Of a DNA stretch of 64,000 bases, positions 48,831-60,892 are shown piece by piece (position 1 is the stretch's first letter; the number at the start of each line of letters is the position of its first letter). Source of the stretch: Neostapfia colusana (taxonomy: Eukaryota > Streptophyta > Magnoliopsida > Poales > Poaceae); assembly GCA_030760725.1 (NCBI GenBank), contig JASWHV010000019.1, positions 35,715,944-35,779,943 of the forward strand, written 5' to 3'. A model generated the notes under the pieces. The model had not been told where the DNA came from. It did no database searches and saw nothing but the letters and a program-made list of their open reading frames with translations. Both the position numbers and the translations under genes were made by a program.

Positions 48831-49697
48831 TGAATATGACCTCTGTGGAGTAGAAGAGTCGTCACACTCCCAGAATGATTGCACCTCTTGTGGAATCTCT
48901 CGACCGGAAGGTGAACGGATTACCAACCGATACTTCTGGGGTAGACGATTGTCTTCATCCTGTGATGAGTCCCTCTCCCTCTTTTCTTTGAGGTAGAGGT
49001 TGGAATAATATTCTTGAGCGATAGCACAGCTCACAAACTCATCAAAATTCTCTTGGCTAACTTGAGCCAATTCACATCGCAGCCTAGCAGTCAGCCCTCG
49101 ATAAAAATGATAGCCCCTCATGGATGGTGATTTCACATAGTCAGGGACATATTGAGCTAAGCGATTGAATTCCTTCGTATACTCAATAACACTCATGTCC
49201 CCTTGCTTCAGACTCCAGAACTCATCCAGACTGGTTTGCATTATGCCCGCAGGGATGAAACGAGCACGAAATGCAGTCTGGAACTCCGCCCATGTGACAC
49301 GATGCCCTGCTGGTTGGACAGCAAGGTAGTCTGCCCACCATGCTCCAGCAAAGCCGTGAAGCTGCTGAGCAGCATATAGAGTCTTCGAGAATTCATCACA
49401 TCGGATCAACCCAAACTTGGACTCCATGACACGTAACCAGTGATTTGCTTCACAATGGTCAGCCGCCTCGGAGAATACCGGTGGTTGTGTCGCCAAGAAA
49501 CCCAGATACGTGCTCTGGGTTGGCATGTGATGTTGAGCTTCTCGATCTATGCCTTGCTGAACTAGAGTTTGGAGAGTTTCATTCATCTTCGCCATAATTT
49601 CAGCCAATCCGGTTGGCGATGGCTCTTGTGATGAAGTCGAGTCATTCCCACCTCGACTGGAACCTCCAATCTCCATTTGAGGATGTGTGCGTACCAT
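48826..49697 (-). pseudogene. gag: Element C gag, frameshift before protease
   Basis: The likely start is MVRTHPQMEIGGSSRG at 49697; the longer in-frame start at 49802 adds a hydrophobic segment absent from the family. The capsid domain runs from WLRVMESKFGLI (~49430) through WADYLAVQPAGHRVTWAEFQ, FIPAGIMQTSLDEFWSLKQGDMSV to YHFYRGLTARLRCELAQ (~49080). A charged linker with LPQKYRLVIRSPSGREIP follows. An indel in a CCCC run near 48826-48832 shifts the frame. Without it gag would run straight into pol, as the matching region of B shows. No CCHC zinc knuckle is seen between capsid and protease, unlike element A. Confidence 0.88.
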
Positions 49698-51246
49698 ACC
49701 GCACGAAACAAAATTTTGAGTCAATAAAAATTCTATCTCAGTAGTAAGTAAAGATAAGTAAAACATGAACATGTCATGAACTTTATGAAAGCATAACCAC
49801 ATTCATGTTTAAACAAATCTTATGTACGCTAAGCTAATCAGCGGGACTACCCTGACCAGCTCACACAAACTCCAAATTTTACTCAAGTTATTAACAGATT
49901 CTTTACTTGAGTTCAACACCAAAGTTTTAGTAAACTTCAGTATCTTTCCAACGAGTACTTATAGGCTTCTTAAGGATTTTTCTACAGGAAGTTATGGCTT
50001 AAAAACAGAAAGGTCCAGAGAGGTTTTTGCTACCGTCCTGGTCTTGAACAGTTTGCCTTCAACTGGACTTCTCACCAACTTAACTTATGATTTCGCTCTG
50101 GCGGTCTACAAAGAAGTTGTAGAGCACTTAAAGATCTTTCCAGAACTGTATCACACACCTTAATTGGTTAAAGCTACTCAGAGTTATGCTCTGTCAAAGT
50201 CCAGCAAGAATTTCTGGCAGAAACAGAGCACTCTGTTTTTGAAAACCTTGATACCTAGTTATACTCTCATTTGAATCTTAGTTCAAAATAAGAGTTCAGT
50301 AGCTACTACTTGTTTCGAACTTCCATTTTTAGTTGAAAGTTAGTTCATGAATCATTTCTTCATAGGGGAGGGGTTATTAAGTGTAGTACGGTGTCGATGC
50401 ACCGTAAGAAACATGTCGGTACTACGTAGCCTCACCAAAATAAAAATCCTAACCCGGATTATACCGGCATATCCGTTTTATCAGTGGCACTAAGACAGTC
50501 TCTCGCACACGTGTACTACATGGGATACTACGTGGTTAGTACCTGCAGAAGAACAGTCAATAGTGATGCACCCAAAGGTTGTTTCATTTCAGGCAGTTCC
50601 ATATTTGAAAATAAATACAAACGCCCGTATCATTGCCATACGGCCGCCCTTGAGTTAAGCCACGTCTCAAGGTACGTGATCGTGTTTCAACACCACACGA
50701 CGGGGAACCCGAGTATGTCATGAACGGGTCGTCATGGTTGGGAATGTTATCAACCCAACGGATACCACCTACTGCCCTGCAGGGCACGCCGATGGCAAGC
50801 GCTGCGTATGTCCTCCTGGGCTATTTCCAGACGAACACACTATCGCGTTACTGACCACACGATGGGGTCTCCACTTACTTGCCAAATGCATGCTAGGGAT
50901 CAGCGTTTCATATGAACTCAGGAACATGGAGAGTCCAAGAGTTCATATTGACGTCTCACACCAAGCTGTGAGACCTAGCCCTGAACCACTTTCCTCGTCA
51001 GGGGAGCTAACCGAAATTGAACCGCTTTCGGTAGCGTTCCTTACCATGTTTACCTGAGCGTAGGTGCTTCGTTACATAATCAAAAATTCAGAATTATAAC
51101 AAGTAGGTTAGTCATGCCACTTTAAGTAACTATACTACTATAGTCCTTATGTGGGCCTAATACCGTTTCCTCACCGTATCCTAAGTTTTTGTCGTAATAC
51201 CATCCCTATTCCGTGTGCTATTACCAATGCGGCTCTGATACCAAGC
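49698..51246 (-). other. Leader and primer site of element C
   Basis: 1.55 kb with no gene. The primer site TGGTATCAGAGC lies on the minus strand at 51243-51232. Conserved blocks shared with A and B are 50550-50413 (TTCTGCAGGTACTAACC to GTAGTACCGACAT) and the dyad ACAGAGTGCTCTGT at 50236-50223. No ORF0. Confidence 0.75.
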
Positions 51247-54200
51247 TGAGGCGGCCCGGTCCCGATCACGGGGCCGTGCCGCCTCACCCGAGGAATCGCA
51301 TTGGGTGGTGCCGTGTTATGCGGCACCCAACAGCACACATATAAGGAACACAGTATTACATAAACCAAAAGCGGAAGCTTACAATTATTCTTTGTAAATA
51401 ATTTACATAAAATAGCTACAGCGGAAGTCTATAAACAGATCACGATGAATATCTAAGAAGCACTCGAGAAGAGATCCAGCCTGCGGTCTCCTCTCGCTAG
51501 CAACACGAAGACACGGCAGCGGCTAGGTTCTCCAAGTGTGACATGACTCAGAAGTTTCCGAGTCTCACCGGACAACCTTCTTTGTAGCGTCGATGCTTAC
51601 CTGCAAAACCACTTATATAGCAAGAGTGAGCACAAAGGCTCAACAAGACTTAACCGTCTCTCCTAAGGCATGAAACTCTACATGAGAGTAACCTAAGACT
51701 TAAGCCTGTCGTTTGCGAAAAGACTCGCCTACAGTTCATCCTTAACTTTCAGATTTTAGCCATAATAGTAGTAACCTTGTGCCCAGCAACATTGGAATTC
51801 CACAATCAAACAAGAAACGCTTCATTCCAATGTTACTTGTCCCAAGGTGAAAAATAAATTTGGTTTGCTCTATCTCTACTTCAAACAAGGTTTTCATGCA
51901 ACTTAACATAATCATAACAGCAATTATACTTTTTGCAAACTGTTTCCACACAAGTTGATTAACTACGTCACAACACAGGGAGCAAGCGGTAATCAATAAC
52001 CGCGATGGACGGTGATTCGAATCAAACACTACCCGGATAATTCGACACATACGCCCGCCTCTGAAGACCCAACTCTGGCGTCCTTCATTACATCGTATGT
52101 GGCCACCTTTCGCATGACACTAGACTGTAGAACCGGTCGCGCCGTCTCGGGCTCATAGGTCTAACGAGACGATGTGGTATGCCTCTACAATTCAGTGAAC
52201 CTGGTACATCGGTTTCCTGATTCCCATATGTCAGTAAGCATCCGGTACACAACTCAATACCTGCTCCTGGGTGCCACACACGCATCGGTCCTTAACCGAC
52301 ACAGGCAGAGCTACTCGACCAAGACCTCGTCTTGTCGCTGCCTAACCATCCTGCGCAGTCTCATCTTTGGAATTGTAAACTTTAGTTTGCCCTCTTTTTC
52401 CATCTACACCCAGGTAATCCCGTCTATAACTCGCGAGTAGATTCCAACTACTCGTCTTCTACCGGATGCCCTAGTCTATTTAGCATGGCCTTATTCTACA
52501 GCGATGACACAATTGTACCCTTGACCTCAGGGTGATCTACTTAGTGGAGTATCAAACATCCTTGACCTAATGCACATACAAACTTTGACCCATAGTAGTG
52601 AACAAAGGGAAAACTTTAAAAACAACTTAAGTGCAAACCGGGGCTTGCCATGGTTTTGCAGGTGACTAAAGTCAGATAATTATGAAGTTAGTTGTTGCTG
52701 CCTTGAAGCTGAATCACTGTCTTCTTGCTTCTTGCTCCAAGCTCAACTCCTCCTTCTTCACTTTCCACGTCTAATCACTACACGTTATGAATATGTATAC
52801 ATGTTTAATTATAAAACTTTTTGCTAACAAGTGCTAAAGACAAGTTTGAAACTGGAACTCTGTTTAAGAATTTAAAATGACACTGGGGTGGTGGTTTGGA
52901 TGTGTGTCTAAGCACTATCATCAAGTGAGGAGTGAGGTTCATCACTTGGTTGGTGATTTCCTAAATGGGTTGAACAGAACACTACAGGTCCAGAGCTCCA
53001 ATAGAGCTGGAAATTTTCTTGTGAGTTCCTTGTCTCAAGAAAGTCCTTTGGACCAAAATTCAGAATAATTCACTAAGTAGATCACCCAGAACAATTCCCT
53101 AAGCATTTAAGCAAAAAGGAATTAGTTCTGATTAAATTTGCACTTTCATGCAAATTCAAGTGAACTATAATTTCATACATAGCTCAGAGAGTATGCCTAA
53201 ATTTTCCTAGGATTTTTGGAGCTAAGGAATGATTAGAACTGAATTTCCAAGTTTTGGAAATTTCCTGAAAATGTTTCTCTATTCATTTGAACACAGAAAC
53301 TTGGAATTACAATTACCCTATATAAATCAACTCCAAATGAGCTGAAACTTTAACAGGAGTCTCCTAATATCCTAAATAATGTTCTGGCAAAATTTGGGGA
53401 TTTTTGGATGAACCAAACGCCCTCCAAAATTCTTTTGCTGAAAAGTTTTAAAGAATTTTCCAGAGTTTTATATGGGTTTTCATGCAAATTGGGTTGCATA
53501 TTTGGATTGAGGTTTTCATCCTGAATCCAACCCAATTTGAATCACTAAATTTGGAGCTCCCTAGCAAAAGTTATGCAGATCCAAAGTTTGAACCAAATCT
53601 GGAATTCAAATTAATTCGGGAAAAGTTCAAACTCTGCCTGTGGGTCCACCCTACACTTGTCAGCCGCTGGACTCACGCCACACGGAGCCACAGACTACTT
53701 CCCGCGCCATCACACCGGATCCCGGGGCCGCAGCGGATCAAAGATTTAAAATATCGCCACTGACAGGTGGGACCGGGCTGTCGTCTTCAACCTCGGCCCG
53801 TTCCCTTTTTCCCGCGCCGCCCGCTCGCCGGAAGTTCATCGGGGCTCACCGGAGTCGGCTTCCCGGTCGTCTCCCGGCTCGGTACTCACCGCCTGGGGGT
53901 TTTCAGGGGCGAGCAACTCAGCTACGGGGTCAGCACAAGCTATAGGCGCTCGGAACTAGGTCGGCGACGTGCTCACCCTTCGGTGAAGCTTCGGTGCCGT
54001 GGTCCGAGCACCCTAGCCCGCCAAAGGGTCGGAAAATTTGCTCTAAAGCATCAGGGAGTCATGGGGGTGCTCAGCTTTGGCTCAAACTGGATTGGTAACG
54101 GCTCGAGATGGGGTCTCACCGTGCCCCCGGCGGTTCCCGCCATGATCGCCGCTCGAAAAGCCCAAATTAGCCGTAACCACGGGGTTTCTAGATAAGGGTT

Positions 54201-55369
54201 GTGGAGGGGATCGGGTCGCTAGCCAGTCTAGTTTATTTGTGCATGATTTGATGAGCTAAGAACGAACAACAAATAAGAATTTTGGGTTTTCATACCGGAT
54301 CATCGGTCTGGGGCCGTCGGTGATATTTTCCAGAATTCTCGCTCGGTGGTTCACCAATTTGCTTGAGGTTTGGGGATGAGCAGAAGGGTTCACCAGCGCG
54401 TCCGGGGGTGGCCTTGCTTGGGCGTGGAGGTGCCTGGATTAGGTTGTCCCCGAGCGCCCCAACTCTCGGTGAAGTGAAATCGCTGCGGCGACGAGCCGAT
54501 TTCGGGTCGGGGAGGCAGCAACTCGTGGGATGCTGTACTTAGGAAGTGGAGGACGAGCTCACCGCGTGGTTTCTTGGCTTGGCTCGCCACTGCACGCCCG
54601 GTTTCCTTCAGTTCCCGGTCGATCGCCCGAGGCGGCAGCATCCTCGGTCCTTTTGTTGTGCGAGGGCGGAAAGGCGGCCGAGGCGTCGGTGATGAAGCAA
54701 AAGCCCGCACGGGAGGAAGGTTAGGCGTCCAGGCAGCTCTACAGCGTGCTGCTTCGGTGAAGAGGTGGCAACCGCGTGCGCTTGGTGGCGCCGGGAGCGA
54801 CTTCGGTGGCTCGGGTGGAAACCAATACACCATGGTAGACTTAAGCAGCAAGTTATAACCCCCACCTCTCTATGACAAGTGGGGCCCACAAATCCCTTCT
54901 GCCCCAAAAGATCTCCAAATTTTTGGCACATGCAAATTTAGCCCTGAGGTACTCAAATTCAAAAGTTATTTGGCAATTTGACCAGTTGTGCCTCAATTTC
55001 GAATTTAAATTCAAATTTGGGTGAAATTTACAAGTTCCTTTGATATTCATATCAAAGCACCTCCAAAGTTGCTCAAAACTTGGCTCCCTCATAATTTGGA
55101 CCTGAGAAACTCAAATATATCCTTTGATCTTTTAGTTGGCTTTTGCAACTACAGCTTCTCCAACATCAGTTTGAATTTTTTTCCTTTATGGAGTTGGCCC
55201 TACTCTTTTTGGAAGTGACCCTCTTAGTTCAAACTGAATTCCAAGTTTTATTGCACAAGCCAACGCTTTCATGAGTAACACAAAAGTTTTTCTAAGTCCC
55301 ATTTCTTGTATATAACTCAACTTTATTCACAGCTCAAGTTTTCTATTTACAAGTTTTTGGACTTTTACA
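51247..55369 (-). mobile_element. 5' LTR of element C
   Basis: A 4,123-bp LTR, TGAGGCGGCCCGG...GGACTTTTACA, matching 41036-45167. Same layout: acidic block near 52770-52690, GC-rich transcribed region 53630-54860. It contains a short replaced segment at 52530-52546 (separate entry). Small ORFs are not called. Confidence 0.9.
52530..52546 (+). other. Inverted filler-DNA scar in C 5' LTR
   Basis: GGGTGATCTACTTAGTG is the exact reverse complement of CACTAAGTAGATCACCC at 53071-53087. In the other LTR this place reads CAGGGTTCATGTTTGGTTATGCAAGTGG (near 42320-42347), so about 19 bases were replaced by 11 copied from nearby in reverse. Confidence 0.8.
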
Positions 55370-55374
55370 TTTGG
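55370..55374 (+). repeat. Right target duplication of element C
   Basis: TTTGG, identical to 41031-41035. Confidence 0.86.
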
Positions 55375-56943
55375 ATCACAAAACCTGGACCATGTGACTC
55401 ATTCGTGCAAGCTTCCAATCATTTGTTGTGGAGGATGCCTTTTGAGGACCCGGAGGGGAGTAGACAATTCACAAGCTCCTTCTTCTTCATGTTCATCACA
55501 AATTGAAGAACTTGTGACTTGAGGACGATCTGGTGATGGTTGTGAATCAAAATCAAGAGCTGGAACAATGTCATTAGCTTCTGAATTTTCGGGCAGCGGT
55601 ATCACTTCTTCGATGAAAATACTCTCCCCCTACGGATATGGGACTGGTCCTGCAATATTAAAGCTAGTACCTGGGCTAGCTTCATCAAAAGAAACCTCAC
55701 AAGTCTCCACAATTTTGTTAGTGTCATGTAAAAGCACACGGTAGCCTCTAGTATGAGACGGGTAACCAAGAAATATGCCATCAACGGATCTAGGTTCAAA
55801 TTTATCAAGATTACCATGTTTCTTAACAAAGCATTTGCAACCAAAGACCCAAAAGTGTGTGACACTAGGCCTATGTCCAAACCGAAGTTCATATGGTGTT
55901 TTACCTAGCTTAGCACGCAAGAAAACACGATTTGAGAAATAACAAGCAGTTGCAATTGCATCAGCCCAAAATTTTCTAGGAGTTAGATATTCATCAAGCA
56001 TAGTCCTACCCATCTCAACTAAGGTTTTGTTCTTTCTATCTACAATACTGTTTTGTTGAGGTACATATGGTGAAGAAAATTGATGATATATTCCATTTTC
56101 AACACAAAAGTGATCAAACGATTGATTTTTAAATTCGGTTCCGCTATCACTTCTAATTGCTTTTAAAGATCTTGGGTGATCAATTGATAATCTAAGAAAT
56201 AAGCTTCTAAAGTGACTAAAAGTTTCATTCGTAGATGCCATAAAATAAACCAAAGAGTATCTAGACTAGTCATCAACAATCACAAGAACATACCATTTAG
56301 CTCCGAAGGATTGAACACGTGAAGGTCCTACGGTGTCAAGGTGCAAAAGTTGACCCAGTTCATTTGTCATGGTCATTTTGAGAGGAGCATGGAACCTGCA
56401 ACCATCTTAGCATGTGTACAAGAAGAGCACACAATTTTTGTCCACTTTAAGCTTAGGCAGCCCATGTATGCGATCAAAAGCACTAACACGTGTGATATTA
56501 TCAAAGCCTACGTGACCAAGTCTACGATGCCAAAAATAAAAGTCTTTTGAATCATTAGCAACTAGACATCTATGCTTAGAGGATGACATATCAAAATCAG
56601 CTTTAAAAACTCTTCCAAACCGAGACATGTTAAAAATAAGCTCACTATTTGAACCTACAACTTTGCAGCAGTTTTTATTGAAAATAATTTCCAGATTTTC
56701 ATCTAGCAATTGTGAAACAGAAAGCAGGTTGTATATCAAATTTTTAACAAGTGCCAAATCTTTTAAAGTGTAGTGATTATTTACTCTAACTGAACCCTTA
56801 GCAATTATAGGAGTTGAAGAATTATCGGCAAAAGTAACATTTTCTACATGTGACATAAAAGAGAGGGAGGAGAACCATTCTTTGTTACCGGTCATGTGAC
56901 GTGAGCATCCTGAATCCACAATCCAAATGTTCTCCTTCCTCAA
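55370..56943 (-). pseudogene. pol: Element D protease and integrase
   Basis: Right to left: protease with IWIVDSGCSRHMTG (Asp near 56915), then the GAG-pre-integrase motif FYFWHRRLGHVGFDNI (~56540). The integrase core follows, with VIVDD then an in-frame TAG at the next codon (~56262), IRSDSGTEFKN (~56150), SSPYVPQQNSIVDRKNKTLVEM (~56070; the expected Glu before RKN is Asp), and the C-terminal FGCKCFVKKHGNLDKFEPRS and GIFLGYPSHTRGYRV (~55850-55730). A diverged linker (GESIFIEEVIPLPENSEAND) continues to the C insertion site; RT resumes at 41035. Several stops make it inactive. Confidence 0.9.
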
Positions 56944-56949
56944 GCGTGT

Positions 56950-59233
56950 AACCTACATAGAAGTACAATACGTCGATGACTCAATACTGGGGTTAGTCAA
57001 AAGGCATTTAGGTATCCAGTACTGAGTCACACGACATCCAGCAGAAGTAACACGCAAAGGCTGAGATAAAACAGCAGGTTTATGAGCCAAAGTTTGAGGA
57101 TTTTTATAACCAACTACTGACCTACGAGGTGTTACATGAGTAGCACTAAAAAAAGTAGGTTCGGAAGCAAACTTTGCATGTTTTTGACTCATTACAGCAG
57201 GTTGCATATTCCTAACATTCGGTTCAGCACATGCAACAGGTTTTGCACAATTGTTATGTGATCTAGCAATCATTCTTTCCTTTTTCTGTTGCTTAGCTAG
57301 TTTATAATAAAAATCTATGACATGACCGTCTCTACCACAGTAGATACAATGAAATTTAACTTTATGTTCATGTCTAGATGAGCAGACAACATGTTTATCT
57401 GAAACCGAATGAGACAACAATCCTGCAGATTTATAAAATCACTTGTTTTTGTTTAGGAACTGTTTTAATCAAACCACTTCCTAATGACTTTACAATTTTA
57501 GGTGGATGTGCTTTAGCATGAGCATGGGAATCAAAATCTAAATCAGTTTTATCATTGCAAGATTTATGAGAATTCAACAGCAAGTTCAGATTCTTATTCC
57601 CATTATGAAACCGCTCTAGTGTCCTATTCATGTCATCAAGTTTCTTAGACAAGTTTAATCAGTTTTGACATGAAGTTTTTTCTTTTAGTTTGCAATTGGA
57701 ACAATATTTAACTTCATGAGAATGTAAAGCATTGTTCAATATAGAAATTTCATTCATAGCATCTTGTAGTTTCTTATTAAGATCATCACAAGTAGAACAA
57801 TGCAAATCAATTGTAGAACAACAAGCAACTTTCAAGTTTTTATCATTAAGTGCAGCAAGCTCTCTGTTCTTTTCAATCTCTAACTCAAGTTTATCAAGTG
57901 TGGAGGTATGTGCACTTCTTAGAGAGGATAATTGTTCATATATTAAATCACATGAGGAACAAGAATCATCACTATGAATCAAAGATTTCAAACGATTAAT
58001 TTCAGATTCTAGTGACTCAATTTTAACAGCATTGTCCCTAAACTTTTTGTCCTTTTTCTTAACTATAACAGTGGCACGAGAAATAGCATCACACATTTCT
58101 TCGCAAGTAGGACATACCTCTTCATTGTCCTTGTTGTGTTCTGCCTCCTCCATACTTGAACTTAACTTGCCCGCCATGAATCTTAAGTTTGCCAAATCAT
58201 CTTCATCTTCTTCACTTCCGATATCCACATCGCTCGAGCCAAGTTCTTGAAGTGTGGAGATAAAACTATTTACCAATTGGCGTCCTTTAAAACCCTTCTT
58301 CTTTTTCTTATCATTTGCATAGGAGTGCTTCGTCCTAGTTTGCTTTTCATCACGTGAAGTAGGACCTGAAAGGTTAGGGCAATCCATACAAAAATGTTCT
58401 GTCTTACCACATTCGAAGCATCGTTGAGGTCCGGCACTTCCTCTCCTTCTAGATCTCACATTTTGCAATGTTTTTGAGAACCGAGTAGAGATGAGTGCAA
58501 GTTCTTCCTTTGGTATTCAATCTATTCAAGGGTTAGAGAGGACAACAAAGAAAGTGTACCACAAGATGAAGATTTACTAGAGCTAGGCATGTCACGTTGT
58601 GAAACAAAGGCAAGAGACTTGTTGGGGTTCTTACGTGATATTCTATCAATTTCAAGAGTTTTTAACTTAGAATATAGCACATCTAATATAAGTGTACTCA
58701 TGACAGTATATTCACGAATAGATGTAACTTTCATCTCACAAAATTGACATGTCTAATGCACTTAGTAATTGCCTAGCATTTTCAGCATCTGAAAAATTAA
58801 CGTTGACACTACGCAAGTTGCTGAGAATTTTATTGAGGCGAGCAAAGAGGTTATCGATTGACTCACCGGGTTGCATCTCGAAGTGCATGTATTCTTTCTT
58901 GAACATATCTTGTCTTACCTCCTTGATCGTGTTGGATCCGTCGTGGTAGTCACAAAGTGCTTTCCACACATCGTATGCAGATCGGAGGTGTGCAACACGG
59001 TCGAAGCCACTTTGAGTTAATCCTTGTATGATCAAGTTCCGTGCTTTGTTGTTGTTGTCGACATCTCTCATGTTCGTAGCCATGAATTGATCATTTGACG
59101 GCACGTCATAAGGCTTGTACACCTTTTCCCATATTGCAAAGCCTTGCGCCTGGATGAAAGCCTCCATACGTGCCTTCCAAACCTGAAAATCAATGCCACT
59201 GAACACACAAGGTTTTGTGGAGTATTTCTCCAT
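56950..59233 (-). pseudogene. gag: Element D gag: UBN2 domain, zinc knuckle, CxxC coiled-coil region
   Basis: Start MEKYSTKPCVFSGIDFQVWK at 59233, about 50 bases from the primer site. The UBN2 capsid domain (to 58736) contains VRQDMFKKEYMHFEMQPGES. After stops a Ser-rich stretch follows (58734-58522), then 58468-57659: a zinc knuckle CFECGKTEHFCMDC, a Lys-rich patch, acidic segments and coiled-coil-like heptads with four CxxC pairs (CPTC, CSSC, CSTC, CSNC). Next is a Lys/Asn-rich part (57652-57431) and a second knuckle, CIYCGRDGHVIDFYYK near 57345, whose last Cys is replaced by Tyr. The long coiled-coil gag is a Sirevirus trait. It is broken by stops between these parts. Confidence 0.87.
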
Positions 59234-59280
59234 GATGATTAGTCAAAACACGTGCAAATCACAATGATTAGAGCACTGTG

Positions 59281-59292
59281 GCTCTGATACCA
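59281..59292 (-). other. Primer binding site of element D
   Basis: Minus strand TGGTATCAGAGC, two bases from the 5' LTR, complementary to initiator tRNA-Met. Confidence 0.9.
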
Positions 59293-59294
59293 AT

Positions 59295-60887
59295 TGTAGG
59301 ATCGAAGAGAACATGAAAATCTACCATAGGGGGGTGAATAGTAGATTTAAACTTTTTAGCGGAAGCAACAAAAACCCCCTCGGCAGAAAATTGATCTGTT
59401 AAAGAAACCGTGTATGCGACTGATGTGAACGTGTTCAACCATGACAAAAGTGTTATATAATATATAGAATCAACTCACGAACACACGATAACAAGAATCA
59501 CGAAAATCCGTCAATAAAAACTCAAGTTATGATCGAAAGATCCAACGAGGGTCAATCTATTCTACTCAAGTAAAAACCAGATCTGCAACACTTCAAAGAA
59601 ACTCGTGTAGATCAGAAACTACAAATCAAATGACCGTGAAATTTTTACATATGATAGATAATCAAGTTGTAAAGACAACCAAAAAGAATCACGTCGATTG
59701 GATCTGTAAAACCCGAGTTATAATCAAAATATCAAAGCACTGTCGTGCTGTCCAGAAACTCGACGAGAAAGACTTGACAAAAACAAGTCGGACGAACAAG
59801 GCACAAAAGCTCCTCTAGATTACGATTTTTATTGATCAAAACATAAGAGGAACATCCCAAAGTCGTGCTCTCCATGATCCTTGGCCTCCCTTGCTTATAT
59901 AACCAGCCCTAAGGCCAACCCAATTCAAACTAGGACTCCTACTACTACTTGGATTCAAACCGTAACTTTCCAATACTGCTCAAGACTCTTATATACGCAG
60001 ATAGAAGAAATCTCAAGACTTCCAAACACCTTAGCAACATCCCAAACATTACTGAAACAACTCTACTTCATGCCTAACACGAAATCCTATTATAACCAAG
60101 ACGAAACTTTCCATAAACAAACCATAACCGCCTCAGCCGCAGCCTGAGGGCAAAATCTAGCCGGTTGAACCTTTTCAACCATATCTCCACTTCCATATCT
60201 CTTCACCACACCTTGGAACCATGTTGCCACGTCCATGCACTCCTTGCACACATTCAAACACCTTCCAACGACGTCCACGATACCTTCATATGCATTGTTC
60301 TTGATCCAAACATGCTGCGTGACCTCCCGATCAACTCAACCACAATTCCTCCTGAACTTGGATGTTGAACCTCATCTTCTCCCTAAGACTAGTTCAATGG
60401 ATCCCATCACCAGCCATATCTTGAACTCAAGCAACACCTGCACATGAATAAACAACCAATACTTTCGAACACAAGTCCGCGACTTGACTCACGTTAGTTC
60501 CGAAAACCACAACACCTTACGTGAACACCTCACATAAGCATGTTGCAAACCATACCAAAATGTTAACCACCATAAACAGCCATAAAACTTCAAAAACTTA
60601 GTAAAAGAATACTAGGCAAACTTTCCATAGGTGTAAAGCAAGTTCAAAACATTTGCATGGTAAAACAGAACCATTGCGATTTAGCTGTAGACCTTGCCAA
60701 AGCTACGCGGACCTTGAGCTGAAGCTTACCAAACACATGTCGGACCTATCCATAGCAAGTCGGACTTTATGTCGGATCTTGTCGGAGCTCGGACCTAGAG
60801 ATCGACCTTGAAAAAAAAGAGTGTTTTGGCAGAATTCAAAAACTTTTATCGTCATAGCCAATGTATTCAGCACTCCTAGGTCTCACA
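59295..60887 (-). mobile_element. 5' LTR of element D
   Basis: A 1,593-bp LTR, TGTAGGATCGAAG...GGTCTCACA, matching 22512-24079 with many differences. The small ORFs at 59630-60447 and 60821-61225 are LTR or flanking sequence. Confidence 0.9.
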
Positions 60888-60892
60888 TACTC
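60888..60892 (+). repeat. Right target duplication of element D
   Basis: TACTC, identical to 22507-22511. Confidence 0.88.

Larger units (their letters stand above)
41036..55369 (-). mobile_element. Element C: near-intact chromovirus inside element D
   Basis: A 14,334-bp minus-strand Gypsy element flanked by exact TTTGG. It has LTRs of 4,132 and 4,123 bp, a canonical primer site, leader, gag, pol and polypurine tract. Gag-pol has only two visible lesions, one indel and one stop. A 140-base sample of the LTR pair shows about 3% difference, so it is younger than B and older than A. It is a sister of B and inserted in the linker between integrase and RT of D. Confidence 0.92.
22512..60887 (-). 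mobile_element. Element D: Sirevirus-like Ty1/Copia element split by two chromoviruses
   Basis: Its two LTRs, exact TACTC duplications 38 kb apart, primer site and Copia gene order (gag, protease, integrase, RT, RNase H on the minus strand) define one insertion. Removing B (with one duplication) and C (with one duplication) leaves about 9.7 kb, the usual Sirevirus size. Sirevirus traits are the long gag with coiled coils, LTRs near 1.6 kb and several polypurine tracts before the 3' LTR. The LTRs differ by roughly 8% in a sampled 165 bases, so it is older than B, C and A. All ORFs carry stops. Confidence 0.92.
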
